A stretch of 64,000 nt of DNA, from the NCBI RefSeq assembly GCF_003966225.1, contig NZ_RXNU01000009.1, positions 110,543 through 174,542 of the forward strand, read 5' to 3'. The position numbers and the translations under genes are program-made. The notes under the pieces are model-generated. The model saw only the letters and a program-made list of their open reading frames with translations. It searched no databases and was not told the origin of the DNA. Positions 44,739 to 53,566 of the stretch are shown in pieces; positions within the stretch are counted from its first letter, which is position 1; the number at the start of each line of letters is the position of its first letter. Origin of the DNA: Shewanella canadensis (GTDB taxonomy: Bacteria > Pseudomonadota > Gammaproteobacteria > Enterobacterales > Shewanellaceae).

Positions 44739-45689
44739 ATGAGCATAATTAACATACGGTTTACAGAAACAGAAATTAAGGCTGGCACGCGCATTTCTCA
44801 AAGTAATAAACTGAAACTGCTGCTCGGCCTGCTTGCTGCAGGTTTTATCTGCCCTACACTTGCGGATGGAATCGTAGGTGCTGGCCATTATGCCCCGGCA
44901 ATTGCCAATATCCGTGACCTTACGGTGCCTGACCAAGCCGGTTTTATATACGAACAGTACAACTTTTACTACACAAGTGACACTCTCGTCACAAGCTCAG
45001 GTAAAGATATCAATGCCGAACTTAGCTCTGGCGGTATCGCACCATTGTTTTTGTGGGTGACTGACAGGGAAGTACTTGGGGCACGTTACAGCTTTTACTT
45101 CAACCCCGTTTACCTGTCTAACGACTTCGACGACGAAGAAGACCATGGACTGGGTGACCTGTACATTCAACCAATTTGGCTTAGCTGGTTGAATAAGAAT
45201 TACGACGTGACTCTGGGGATCGGCGTATACGCTCCAGTGGGTAATGAGGACGTGACTTTAGATATGTGGACAACTCAGTTCCAACTTGCCGGATATTATT
45301 ACCTGATGGACCAGGCGACAGCCTTAATGCTTGCCGCAACCTATGAAACTCACAGCGAAGTTGATGAGACCAACGTGACTCCGGGTGACCACCTCACCAT
45401 CGAGTATGGATGGAGCCAATATCTCACCGCGCAATTTGAAATCGGTATCCGTGGTTACAGTCAGTGGCAAATGCAAAGGGATGACCTGCCGTCCACCCTC
45501 AACAACTTGAATCAACTCTTAGGCACTGATATCGGGAATAAATCAGAAGTACATGGAGTGGGCATACAGGCTGCGTATTGGTTCAATAATCAATGGAACC
45601 TTGCGTTTAATTACGCCAAAGAATACAGCGCAGAGTCTCGATTTGAAGGTGAAATGTATTCGCTCAACATAACTTATATGATGAACTGA
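44739..45689 (+). CDS. Phenol_MetA_deg-type outer-membrane transporter-like protein
   Basis: A 316-residue protein. A long N-terminal region is followed by a signal-like hydrophobic segment (LLLGLLAAGFICPTLA). The mature part resembles the transporter family of the meta-pathway of phenol degradation (APAIANIRDLTVPDQAG, GLGDLYIQPIWLSW, LGIGVYAPVG). It is a predicted outer-membrane barrel, possibly for hydrophobic compounds. GAGGGAAA precedes the ATG. It stands alone and ends at the hairpin at 45745. Confidence 0.75.
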   Translation: MSIINIRFTETEIKAGTRISQSNKLKLLLGLLAAGFICPTLADGIVGAGHYAPAIANIRDLTVPDQAGFIYEQYNFYYTSDTLVTSSGKDINAELSSGGIAPLFLWVTDREVLGARYSFYFNPVYLSNDFDDEEDHGLGDLYIQPIWLSWLNKNYDVTLGIGVYAPVGNEDVTLDMWTTQFQLAGYYYLMDQATALMLAATYETHSEVDETNVTPGDHLTIEYGWSQYLTAQFEIGIRGYSQWQMQRDDLPSTLNNLNQLLGTDIGNKSEVHGVGIQAAYWFNNQWNLAFNYAKEYSAESRFEGEMYSLNITYMMN

Positions 45690-45744
45690 TTTTTTTTAAC
45701 GAAAAAATGCGAATATTCCGAAGTTACCATAACTTAACTTCTTA

Positions 45745-45773
45745 AAAGCCGGACATTCTCAATGTCCGACTTT
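45745..45773 (+). terminator. Hairpin after the phenol-pathway-type gene
   Basis: A 13-base stem AAAGCCGGACATT / AATGTCCGACTTT with one mismatch and a CTC loop, 56 bases past the stop, with little T beyond the stem. The GGACATTCTCAAT part recurs at 45784. Confidence 0.6.
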
Positions 45774-46083
45774 AGGATCCTTGAGGACATTCTCAATACT
45801 AACAATGATGCACGTATTCATCACCGATATGATGAAGCTTATCGTCGAAACCGATCTGGTCTTGCTACAATTCTAAGGTCATAGGATTAAGGGTTTCGGT
45901 TAGGAACTAAGCAGCACAACCCGCTAAAACCCTTGGGGAAACTGTGTTTAAAAAGAGTATTTGATCAACAACGCCAAACTGTTTGCCTTAATTCAAACTA
46001 TAATACGATTTACAGCCCGTTAAAGTACTATAATATAATGCGATTACTTTACGGGTTTACATAACCGAGATGGAGAGCTGAAG
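45774..46083. other. Gap upstream of the DUF5329 gene
   Basis: A fragment around 45800-45880 can be read as NNDARIHHRYDEAYRRN, which looks like decayed coding sequence, but its source was not recognised. A promoter-like TATAATATAATG run lies near 46030. Nothing else is supported. Confidence 0.3.
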
Positions 46084-46428
46084 GTGAACAAAGTATTATT
46101 AATTATGTTATCTATATTTTCTTTAAATCTGTTTGCCTCAACTCAAGATGAAATTGACCACCTTATGAATTTTGTGGCTGCGACGGACTGCAAATATGAG
46201 AGAAATGGTACTATGCACAATGGGGCTGAAGCGGCTGAACATATAAATAAAAAGTATGAGTATTTTTTCGATGATATTAAGTCAGCTGAAGACTTTATAA
46301 AGTATTCAGCGACAAAAAGTAAGATGTCTGGTAAGTTTTATAAAATTCACTGTAGCAAAAAACCTTCAATAAAAAGTCGGGATTGGCTTTTAACAGAGTT
46401 GGAGGCTTATAGGGGAGCACAGAAGTAG
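46084..46428 (+). CDS. DUF5329 family exported protein
   Basis: A 114-residue protein with a signal peptide (cleavage near FAS). The family pattern is visible: EIDHLMNFVAATDCKYERNG, then GAEAAEHINKKYEYF, AEDFIKYSATKSKMSGK and a closing WLLTELEAYR. The function is unknown; it is probably periplasmic with one disulfide (two conserved cysteines). GTG start with GGAGAG upstream. Confidence 0.75.
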   Translation: MNKVLLIMLSIFSLNLFASTQDEIDHLMNFVAATDCKYERNGTMHNGAEAAEHINKKYEYFFDDIKSAEDFIKYSATKSKMSGKFYKIHCSKKPSIKSRDWLLTELEAYRGAQK

Positions 46429-46582
46429 TGCTTGGAAACTATTTTAATTTACAGGTTGTACAATGAGGGATGGTTTTTTGTATGACTTCCTTTAAGTCAT
46501 TTTTACAGTTGGTAATCACTTTGAAAATTGACGCCATCGATGATGTCACTGTTGTGCAGCCCTGTTATTCACTATATTTAAC

Positions 46583-47923
46583 TTAACGATTAGATAGTGT
46601 TTCATTTACTCTTGATGTCATTCTAATAATTTGTGGCCAATCATATGAAATAATATCTTGTCCGTGAGCTAAATTATTGCGCAGAGATTCGACTTCTTTA
46701 ATTGCGGTTTTGGCTTCTCGCCTTGAACTAAAACCAAATAGTTCCATATAATCTGGGTCTTCAATAAGAATGAGGGCTTTATCTGATAACTGGACACAAT
46801 CAAGCAAGTCACACTTCTGCCCTCTACGTTCTCGCTCTTCTTTAAGTTCTTTGGCTTTCGCTAGCCTAGCTGAGCTTGTAAACTTAAACCACTTATCATT
46901 AGGCCAAATAAGCTTAATCTGCTCGGCCATATATTGTTCGGTTAAGGTGATTAAACCAAAGAGCCACATACGGACGGCAGGTTTTTGAATATCATTTCTG
47001 GAAATAACACCTGCCACCTGTCCCATACTGCTAACAAAACAAAACTGATGATGCACAAGAGTGGCAATAACATTTAATAAAGGGGTATCTATATCAACTA
47101 ATTGGGCATCCATAAAACGTCGTTTAAGACATGCTGGCTTTTTGTTTGTTTCATCCAACAAAACATAACCATAAACAAACCCTGACTTCCTTAAACCTAT
47201 TACAGAAATATCGCTGTTGTTCAGGAGATGCAACAATTCATTTTCGGAAATATCCCAGTCATAAGAAGGGAGAGATTCAGCAACATCCCGTGCGCTAAAC
47301 ATTTCACCAAACAGCCGTTGTAATTTACGATTTGAAAATAGATCTCTCGTCGCATGGAGAGCAGGGGGCTCTACCCATGCAGCCCCGGAAGAAGGTGGTA
47401 TGGACCATTTTTCAGCCCACTTACTGCAAAGGCGCTCTGCCCGTCGATAAAGACGTTCATCCCCGTCAACTAAATGAGGCAATAATTGCTGCATTTCAAC
47501 AACAAACACTCGTCCAAATCGTTCATCATGTTTACAAATGTCGGCGCAATTATCTATTAAATCTGCAAGTTTTATAGTTTTGGCTGCAGGGGATGCTTGG
47601 CTAAGGTGTTCGCGGTCTATTGCTTTACGTAGGGCACGACTGCCATCACTTGGGCGACTCACATCAGTCAGATCAAAAACAAACTGTACAACCCGAGAAC
47701 CAAAATTTAATTCAATATCTTCAAATGTTGCTGGGGTGTCTTCAACGGTATCATGCAACCAGGCTGCTGCAATGATCTCTGGGTCATCTGTTATTTCAGA
47801 TACGGTTTGTGCCACCCTCTTCAAATGCATTTGATAAGGCTGTTTTGTATACTTCCTTAAGTGGTTTATTTGGGTGTGAGCTTGGGTTGCAAAGTGTTGC
47901 GCTGACTTGACTAGCAGTTTCAT
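46583..47923 (-). CDS. HD (SpoT/MESH1-like) - CBS - HEPN-like multidomain protein
   Basis: A 446-residue soluble protein. Residues 1-170 form an HD hydrolase domain close to the (p)ppGpp-hydrolase/MESH1 type: HLRKYTKQPYQMHLKRV, AAAWLHDTVEDTPATFEDIE, LNFGSRVVQFVFDLTDVS and KLADLIDNCADI give the H...HD...ED...D set. Residues 205-325 look like a CBS pair (SVIGLRKSGFVYGYVLLDE and FCFVSSMGQVAGVISRNDI). The C-terminal ~120 residues are helical and hold RNNLAH (near 415), an exact RX4H motif as in HEPN ribonucleases. The combination suggests alarmone- or nucleotide-controlled RNA cleavage or stress response. It is not a standard housekeeping gene. Confidence 0.75.
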   Translation of the reverse strand: MKLLVKSAQHFATQAHTQINHLRKYTKQPYQMHLKRVAQTVSEITDDPEIIAAAWLHDTVEDTPATFEDIELNFGSRVVQFVFDLTDVSRPSDGSRALRKAIDREHLSQASPAAKTIKLADLIDNCADICKHDERFGRVFVVEMQQLLPHLVDGDERLYRRAERLCSKWAEKWSIPPSSGAAWVEPPALHATRDLFSNRKLQRLFGEMFSARDVAESLPSYDWDISENELLHLLNNSDISVIGLRKSGFVYGYVLLDETNKKPACLKRRFMDAQLVDIDTPLLNVIATLVHHQFCFVSSMGQVAGVISRNDIQKPAVRMWLFGLITLTEQYMAEQIKLIWPNDKWFKFTSSARLAKAKELKEERERRGQKCDLLDCVQLSDKALILIEDPDYMELFGFSSRREAKTAIKEVESLRNNLAHGQDIISYDWPQIIRMTSRVNETLSNR

Positions 47924-48092
47924 TATTCTACCTAATCAAATAAAATTCATTATAAGTAGATTTTAGGGGGTATTTCTCTTCTTTGCATTACCAATGTCGT
48001 CTTTATATTTCGGGAATGAATAGAAAACAGCTCGCGTGATTTCACCCGGAAAACATGCTTAAGAATAACAAAATCCAAAGGTTGCAAGGCGT

Positions 48093-48214
48093 ATAGTTGC
48101 TCTTCTACTTGAAAATCAAGATGAAAAGCTTATGGAGCTTTGGTAAGAGTTCGAGGCAGAAACAAGTTCAGATACCTCATTCGCCATGCCTCTCGACAGA
48201 ATGCTACCTTCATG
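48093..48214 (+). pseudogene. C-terminal fragment of an HD-domain (YfbR/HDDC2-like) hydrolase
   Basis: One frame reads IVALLLENQDEKLMELW, a stop codon, then EFEAETSSDTSFAMPLDRM. This matches the closing helix of HD-domain 5'-nucleotidase-like proteins (the LWEEFEA...F-A-x-x-LDR block). The N-terminal HD part is absent and an in-frame TAA interrupts it, so it is a dead remnant. It lies between the HD-CBS-HEPN gene and the phospholipase gene. Confidence 0.55.
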
Positions 48215-48226
48215 ACGGTTAATACC

Positions 48227-49780
48227 TTAAAGTTGTGACTCGACAGGTAACCATTGCAATAAACCGTTTTTGAAGCGATCCCACCAACTGCTGTAAGGAT
48301 CATTGTCATAGGTCTTTATTTCGTCTCCAACCTTTTGAGTCCAGATAATCTCACCTTCTTTAAGTGATAGTGTAAAAGCACCATCTTTAACGATACTGTC
48401 AAAATCTTCAACAATAAAAGCACCTAATTTTTTGGACTCTGCAATTACACCAATTTCTGTGTTTTCACTGCGTGAACGAGGGTCGAGATTCATTGACCCA
48501 ATAAAAGTAATTTTGCGGTCAATGACAAAATACTTTGCATGTAAGGTGAGTTTCGATGCGGTTGAAGAATCTGCTTCATCTGTATATTTTTTTAATATAC
48601 CTATACGGGCACTGTCTACTTCATATAATTCCACACCAAGCGATAATAATTCTTGTCGATACTTTGAATATCCAGAGTGTACTATGGTGACATCATTAGA
48701 TTTCATCGAGTTGGTTAAAACTCTAACTTTTACGCCTTTTTTTACCAGATCGCAAAATAGTGCAACACCTTCATCCCCAGGCACGAAGTAAGGTGAAACG
48801 ATTACGATTTCATCTTTTGCATTTTCCACGTAAGGGCGTAATTTGGGAGTTAAGTGGTATTCAGTTTTGTCACGTGAAGAGACAATTTTTAATGGATCAT
48901 CATATAAGACTTCTGCATTACCTATATATTCATTTACTTTATTTTTTTTTACTAAACTTAATAAGTCGTTTTTACGTAGTGCGCGTGCATATTGAGAGTT
49001 TTTCTGCTCCTCTATAAAGGACTCTAAAATTTGACTGACTTCATGCACGTCATTTTTTGATGGTTGGTAATCATTTAATAAATTGATGCCGTAGGTGATT
49101 TCACTGTTCCAATATAAGTCAAAAGAAGTTTGAACCTCTTGTACAACGCCGCCTGTAAAAGCAATGTCTAAATCTCCAAAAGCTACATCTGAGTGCGCGC
49201 CATAATATTGGTCACCTACATTACGCCCGCCCAAAATGGATATGCTGCTGTCTACCGTGAATGTTTTGTTGTGCATTCGACGTGTTACTGCACCAAAGCC
49301 TGTAATTAATTGCCGAGTGCGCTTTTTGTCACGTAGAAACGGATTGAAAATGCGCACTTCGAAATTTGGGTGAGAATTTACTTTAGCTATATCAATATCC
49401 TTGCCGGCTAAATCCATATCATCTACAAGTAAACGTATGCGCACCCCTCGCTCAGCAGCCTGCCATAAGGCTGCCGTTAATAGTCTTCCACTTAAGTCAG
49501 AATGATATTGATAATATTGCAGATCGACGCTCTTTTGCGCCGCATTAATCAGGGAAACTCGAGCTACAAAAGCATCAACACCATCTTCAAGCAGCATCAT
49601 TAACGCATCATCATTGTTTAAGCCGAGCAGCCTACGTTCCTCATCAAGTTCCATTGTTAATTGACTTTCTTGAGATTTACTCATCGCGTAACTTTTACTG
49701 CTGGTATTGTCCGGCAGACTAGCACAGGAAAATAAAAAGATAATGGGTAACAGGAGGATGATATTTTTAAGCACAATCAT
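48227..49780 (-). CDS. Phospholipase D-family lipoprotein (cardiolipin synthase ClsC-like)
   Basis: A 517-residue protein. The N-terminus is a lipoprotein signal with lipobox FLFSC. Two HKD motifs are present: MHNKTFTVDSSISILGGRN (about residue 175) and LHAKYFVIDRKITFIGSMN (about 410), which pair to form one active site. The layout matches ClsC/YmdC-type cardiolipin synthases, which join phosphatidylethanolamine and phosphatidylglycerol; other transphosphatidylation is possible. The usual partner YmdB/MdoC genes are not adjacent. Confidence 0.85.
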   Translation of the reverse strand: MIVLKNIILLLPIIFLFSCASLPDNTSSKSYAMSKSQESQLTMELDEERRLLGLNNDDALMMLLEDGVDAFVARVSLINAAQKSVDLQYYQYHSDLSGRLLTAALWQAAERGVRIRLLVDDMDLAGKDIDIAKVNSHPNFEVRIFNPFLRDKKRTRQLITGFGAVTRRMHNKTFTVDSSISILGGRNVGDQYYGAHSDVAFGDLDIAFTGGVVQEVQTSFDLYWNSEITYGINLLNDYQPSKNDVHEVSQILESFIEEQKNSQYARALRKNDLLSLVKKNKVNEYIGNAEVLYDDPLKIVSSRDKTEYHLTPKLRPYVENAKDEIVIVSPYFVPGDEGVALFCDLVKKGVKVRVLTNSMKSNDVTIVHSGYSKYRQELLSLGVELYEVDSARIGILKKYTDEADSSTASKLTLHAKYFVIDRKITFIGSMNLDPRSRSENTEIGVIAESKKLGAFIVEDFDSIVKDGAFTLSLKEGEIIWTQKVGDEIKTYDNDPYSSWWDRFKNGLLQWLPVESQL

Positions 49781-50041
49781 TTCCTTACAAATTATTGTTA
49801 AATATTATTTAAGCTACAAATAGTGACAAAAGCAAGGTTCAAAGACAAAACTAATGAATGACTAAGAGATAAATAACTAAGCTCCCATAATAGTTTGTTT
49901 GAGATCCCTCCACTCTAATAGATCACTCTTATTACTTGGCTAGCTTTTTCATTGATGTCTACACTTGAAATGTTCGATTTTAGATGTTTCTGGAGGCACG
50001 GCGAAGGTCGAATGACCGCTTTGAGCGAGAGGCAGGGATGT

Positions 50042-50087
50042 CATGAAATCATTGACCCAGTTCTGTGGTTGTGAGCACTTGCTGACC
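50042..50087 (+). pseudogene. 46-bp fragment matching the DadA-type dehydrogenase gene
   Basis: It matches 40921-40966 with three substitutions, including an unbroken identical run of 28 bases (AGTTCTGTGG... to GCTGAC). Outside this block the two loci are unrelated. It looks like a relic of a duplicated or recombined segment and has no coding function in this position. Confidence 0.6.
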
Positions 50088-50321
50088 CCCGTTCTTCTAT
50101 CTCAAAAAGGTTGAATCTTTGTCAAAAGGGGAGTGCCAGGAGTTTTTAGATCTAAATTGTTGTGAAAAAATCATTCGCCTACCCCCTGTCTGCGCAAGGT
50201 AACATACGCCAAAAATATGGCCGTGCTAACATCATCAGCGGCTATTTCAAGCAAGCAACTTCTAGCAAACAACGCTGGAAAAAACAGGTCAAATAATCCC
50301 ATATAGGAAGGAATAAAGTTA

Positions 50322-50657
50322 ATGAAAAAAGCAGTACTTGCCGGTGTTATCAGCTGTCTATTTATCGGTTCGGCGACAGCAAAGTATCTTGAATCAGAGG
50401 TGGCGATTGGTATGGCCAGCTTAATGATGTGCAGCACTTTTTACAGCGAAACGAATATGCTAGTCGAAGGCTCTGTTGTTGGCCAAGCAGCAACGGAACA
50501 TAGAGACGCTGGTATTGATAAAATGATGATGACGGCAGAAACCAGTGCCGAGTTAGACCGCTTCATTAAACAGTTCGACTCCTCAAATAAAGAGCAAAAA
50601 ATCAAATTGTGCGCAGGGGCAATGAAATTTGCCGAAGAAAGTAATTTTGGTAAGTGA
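50322..50657 (+). CDS. Small exported protein, unknown function
   Basis: A 111-residue protein with a clear signal peptide (KKAVLAGVISCLFIGSATA, cleavage before KYLES). The mature part of ~90 residues is mostly helical with two cysteines (MMCSTFY and KLCAGAM) that could form one disulfide. AGGAAGG lies nine bases before the ATG. The family was not recognised. The 541 bases upstream hold only the dadA-like fragment. Confidence 0.65.
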   Translation: MKKAVLAGVISCLFIGSATAKYLESEVAIGMASLMMCSTFYSETNMLVEGSVVGQAATEHRDAGIDKMMMTAETSAELDRFIKQFDSSNKEQKIKLCAGAMKFAEESNFGK

Positions 50658-50717
50658 TAACCGGGACTGGTTAAGTGTTTAACTTTTATAACTGGGACCC
50701 TATGCACGTAGAATAAT

Positions 50718-50745
50718 TAGGTGCTAGGTGCTAGGTGCTAGGTGC
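50718..50745 (+). repeat. Heptanucleotide tandem repeat (TAGGTGC)x4
   Basis: Four perfect tandem copies of TAGGTGC, followed by a partial CTAGGG, between the small exported gene and the MarR gene. The copy number could vary by slippage. It is in no coding frame. An AGCGGGT/ACCCGCT hairpin at 50828-50846 lies between it and the MarR stop and may be a weak terminator. Confidence 0.8.
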
Positions 50746-50875
50746 CTAGGGTTCTGTCCACCTTTTGCATAGGAGATATGTTTATAAGTTGACAATAGAA
50801 CTTAAAGAGGAAGCTGTTAATCACTGAAGCGGGTGTATTACCCGCTGCATAAGTAGACGGTCTTTGTAATATCTA

Positions 50876-51358
50876 TTACAAGGTCTCATCGGCTTGAATT
50901 TGTCCTACCAATAATACCGGTGCAGCATCGAGTTCGTCTGCATCCATCATTGAAGCAATACGTTCTACGGCTGAGAGCAACTGGCTTTGCTCCCACTCTT
51001 CAAGATTTTGATAGCGCTTAATAAAATGCTCTTGAAGTGGTCTTGGTGAGTCGACTAATAACGTCTGGCCAGCTTCACTTAACGATAAATGCACTTTACG
51101 TTTATCAGTTTCACTGCGTGTTCTGATGACTAAATGACGGCTTTCGAGTCTATCTAGAATCGTCGTAACGGTTGCCGGGCTTAAGGTGATCTCTTTAGCA
51201 ACCTGTTTTGCAAGCGGTGCGTCAAGCTCACCAATTTTGCGCATTACCATTAATTGCGGACCGGTTAATCCAGATTCTTTATTTAACTGCCGAGAGTGTA
51301 TGCTGATAGCTCGGATCACACGGCGCAATGAAATTAATAGTTGGTCGTACTTTTCCAT
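50876..51358 (-). CDS. MarR-family transcriptional regulator
   Basis: A 160-residue regulator from the ATG at 51358, which has an AGGGGGG site; a longer frame to 51445 runs through promoter sequence. The winged helix is typical: GLTGPQLMVMRKIGELD, QVAKEITLSPATVTTILDRLESRHLVIRTR, then DKRKVHLSLSEAGQTLL. It lies downstream of the BCCT-type transporter gene on the same strand, 241 bases apart with a terminator between, and near the carnitine acyltransferase. It may control these genes in response to a carnitine-related ligand, which is inference. Confidence 0.88.
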   Translation of the reverse strand: MEKYDQLLISLRRVIRAISIHSRQLNKESGLTGPQLMVMRKIGELDAPLAKQVAKEITLSPATVTTILDRLESRHLVIRTRSETDKRKVHLSLSEAGQTLLVDSPRPLQEHFIKRYQNLEEWEQSQLLSAVERIASMMDADELDAAPVLLVGQIQADETL

Positions 51359-51418
51359 AATCCCCCCTGAATTTTTGCGTACAATAACAGAAATTATCAT
51401 AAGACTCATGCGCAAAAT

Positions 51419-51452
51419 TAAAAAAAACAGAATAATGCCAGACATTATTCTG
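51419..51452 (-). terminator. Rho-independent terminator of the BCCT-type gene
   Basis: A 10-bp perfect stem CAGAATAATG / CATTATTCTG with a five-base loop. On the minus strand it is followed by eight T. It lies 148 bases past the transporter stop and just upstream of the MarR start, so MarR has its own promoter or depends on read-through. Confidence 0.8.
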
Positions 51453-51599
51453 ATTTTTCAGTCTATGTACAAAATTTGCTTATAAACTAGAGGCTTGTGA
51501 AGCAGAAAGTACTGCTCTTACCTCTATCTTTAAATGCCGGGTTAAAGTCTAATTTATCCCGGCAGTTTAAAAACAACACCCCAACGGCTATAAGCTTTG

Positions 51600-52817
51600 T
51601 CAGTTTGCAAGTTCAATCTTAGTAAAGTCAATTTTGTTCGCTTTTGGTGAGCGCTCAATCTCAACGACCTTTTGAAAATGACTCAATAGGATATAACCAA
51701 AGCATCCTAAAATTAATCCTATGGCTAATGCTCCAACCCACTGAATTTGTAGGAAATCTAATTTGAACAGCAGTGTTAGTCCGCTCAGTAGAGCGATATT
51801 GCCGATGATATAACGCACTTTACCGAAACGCTGCACGGTCAGGTTTAAGTTGTCGGTATACAGGCGAACTAAAGAATCGAGTGAGTTGATGACAAATGTG
51901 ACACCAACAATCACCATTGCCAGATTATAGAAACCAGCTGTCGGAATGGCGTTCGCGCTGTAGTAATAGAGTACGGTAAACCAGATTGCGATCGGTATGG
52001 AGGGGAATACCATCATCGCGATTAAGACCTGATAGGTTCTCATTCCGCCAACAAAACGAGCGGTAAATTGACCAATCATGATGCTCCAGGCAAACCACCA
52101 GAATAGGTAAAACTCATGGTAATCATTAATCGGTAATATAAAGTTATGCAGATTGGTGAAGTAGTCGCCTAATAAAGCGAACGTAGTGAAGAATTCACCA
52201 ACACTCGAGTTATCAGATAAAAATGCACCTGCCCACATTATTGCGATTAAGCCTAAGAATAACCAGCTGCTTCCCAGGCTTAAAATTCTGACGTAACGAA
52301 TATTTGTACTCGAATACACGGCTGCGGCAATAACCAGAAATACAATTAAGTAAAAACTGCCGACAATGGTTTCCCCGTCACCTAAGTCAGGTAAATACCA
52401 GGGCAGGTTAGTGAGTAACAAGTAGGCAGTAAAGGCACAGGTACCGATAATGACTAAGTTATTAATAAACTTGATTAAAGGGATTTCGAAAAACTTAACT
52501 CTTGGTTCAATAACACAAAAATAGAAACAGGTTAAAAAGTAGAATGCCCAGATGAAGAAAGCCCAAAAACCAAACTCAATGGCTAAGGGGTTACTAAAAC
52601 CATATTCGGGGCTGGTGGCCAAATCAGCATAACCTGCAAATTCGGTTAGCGGGAACATGATTAATCCAACATCTAAACCAGAGGTAAAGAGAATGGCGAT
52701 GAAGGTAAATTTACGTACAGGGGTGACACCAATGCACTTGATATTTCCCCAACGGTAAATAACAAACGCAATTGCGGCAAAGGTAAATAAAATGCCGATT
52801 GATAACCAAGTAGTCAT
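51600..52817 (-). CDS. Short BCCT-like (betaine/carnitine/choline) transporter
   Basis: A 405-residue inner-membrane protein with about ten to eleven helices. The BCCT hallmark FWWFAWSIMIGQFTARFVGGMRT (in two pieces, around residues 240-262) and the following VFPSIPIAIWFTVLYYY correspond to the conserved WW-AW-P-G-F-AR-S-GRT region. It is about 100-200 residues shorter than ordinary BCCT proteins, and the glycine-rich G-M-G-I-G motif is replaced by SGLDVGLIM, so coupling or specificity may differ. It is divergent from the carnitine acyltransferase gene, which suggests uptake of carnitine or a related betaine. Confidence 0.75.
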   Translation of the reverse strand: MTTWLSIGILFTFAAIAFVIYRWGNIKCIGVTPVRKFTFIAILFTSGLDVGLIMFPLTEFAGYADLATSPEYGFSNPLAIEFGFWAFFIWAFYFLTCFYFCVIEPRVKFFEIPLIKFINNLVIIGTCAFTAYLLLTNLPWYLPDLGDGETIVGSFYLIVFLVIAAAVYSSTNIRYVRILSLGSSWLFLGLIAIMWAGAFLSDNSSVGEFFTTFALLGDYFTNLHNFILPINDYHEFYLFWWFAWSIMIGQFTARFVGGMRTYQVLIAMMVFPSIPIAIWFTVLYYYSANAIPTAGFYNLAMVIVGVTFVINSLDSLVRLYTDNLNLTVQRFGKVRYIIGNIALLSGLTLLFKLDFLQIQWVGALAIGLILGCFGYILLSHFQKVVEIERSPKANKIDFTKIELAN

Positions 52818-53152
52818 TATTTGACCCCTGGATAGATATTGTTGGAAAGCATAGTTAACTTCTTGTTTTGTTGGTTTAAAATTGCTAAGTGCAATTTTAA
52901 AGGTGGTTTATTCCCTCAACCCTTAAGTATCGTGATAACGATACTTAAGCCCTGAAAGATTGAACCTGGCTAAGTAGGCCATTTCGCGCATTTCGCTTAG
53001 GCTGGCCGCGTACCCTGAACTTGTTGTAGGGGACTGTACTTCGTCTGACGTCCTTATCAGTAATGCCTGTTTTTATTCATCAATAAGCTGCTGATGTCGG
53101 ACGCATTTCATCGGTGTTCTCGGCATAAATAGCTTCATTTTATTCTTGAATG

Positions 53153-53182
53153 CGTTATTAATTGAATAATCAATTAATAACG
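53153..53182. promoter_or_regulatory. 13-bp perfect inverted repeat in the BCCT / acyltransferase divergent region
   Basis: CGTTATTAATTGA, then ATAA, then TCAATTAATAACG. It is a perfect dyad of the size and AT-richness of a MarR or TetR operator. It is one of three perfect dyads in this 888-base region. Confidence 0.45.
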
Positions 53183-53359
53183 ATTCTAATGATTAGTGCT
53201 CTAACTATCAAGTGTAGGCTCGAACGTGATCAGTGTTGAGGAATAATCAACTAAAGTGGAAATGGAGCAGATAAAGCGTAATATACTGCTCGAAACGCGC
53301 TGGTTTACAGGGTTTAAACGGGGTTTAGGTTGTTTTTGTAGGTATGAAAATATCTCGGT

Positions 53360-53390
53360 AATTACAGCTAAAATTATTTTAGCTGTAATT
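53360..53390. promoter_or_regulatory. 31-bp perfect palindrome
   Basis: The arms AATTACAGCTAAAAT / ATTTTAGCTGTAATT are separated by a single T. It has no flanking T run, so an operator is more likely than a terminator. Confidence 0.45.
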
Positions 53391-53525
53391 ATTTGTTAAG
53401 TGGTAGATAAACATTCGATTTCGACAGTAGGCTTTATTCCAGGCAAACCACTCAGGCTGCGCTGATTAACATGAGGAAGGAAAGAGAGGAACACTCACCG
53501 TCTTTGCTGCCAGTAGCCGCAGCTA

Positions 53526-53566
53526 CATTCATTGAGCCCCGGGTAATCAACTAGGCTCAATGAATG
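53526..53566. promoter_or_regulatory. 13-bp inverted repeat with 15-base spacer
   Basis: CATTCATTGAGCC / GGCTCAATGAATG is a perfect match around a 15-base loop, 140 bases before the acyltransferase start. It could be an operator or a leader hairpin. Confidence 0.4.

Noticed and set aside
45800..45890. Decayed coding fragment NNDARIHHRYDEAYRRN
   Set aside because: It looks protein-like, but I could not assign it to any family and it has no start or neighbours to support it.
50770..50825. IS3 OrfA-like fragment reading LTIELKEEAVNH
   Set aside because: A dozen residues resembling the start of IS3 OrfA proteins is too short to separate from chance, and no terminal repeats were seen.
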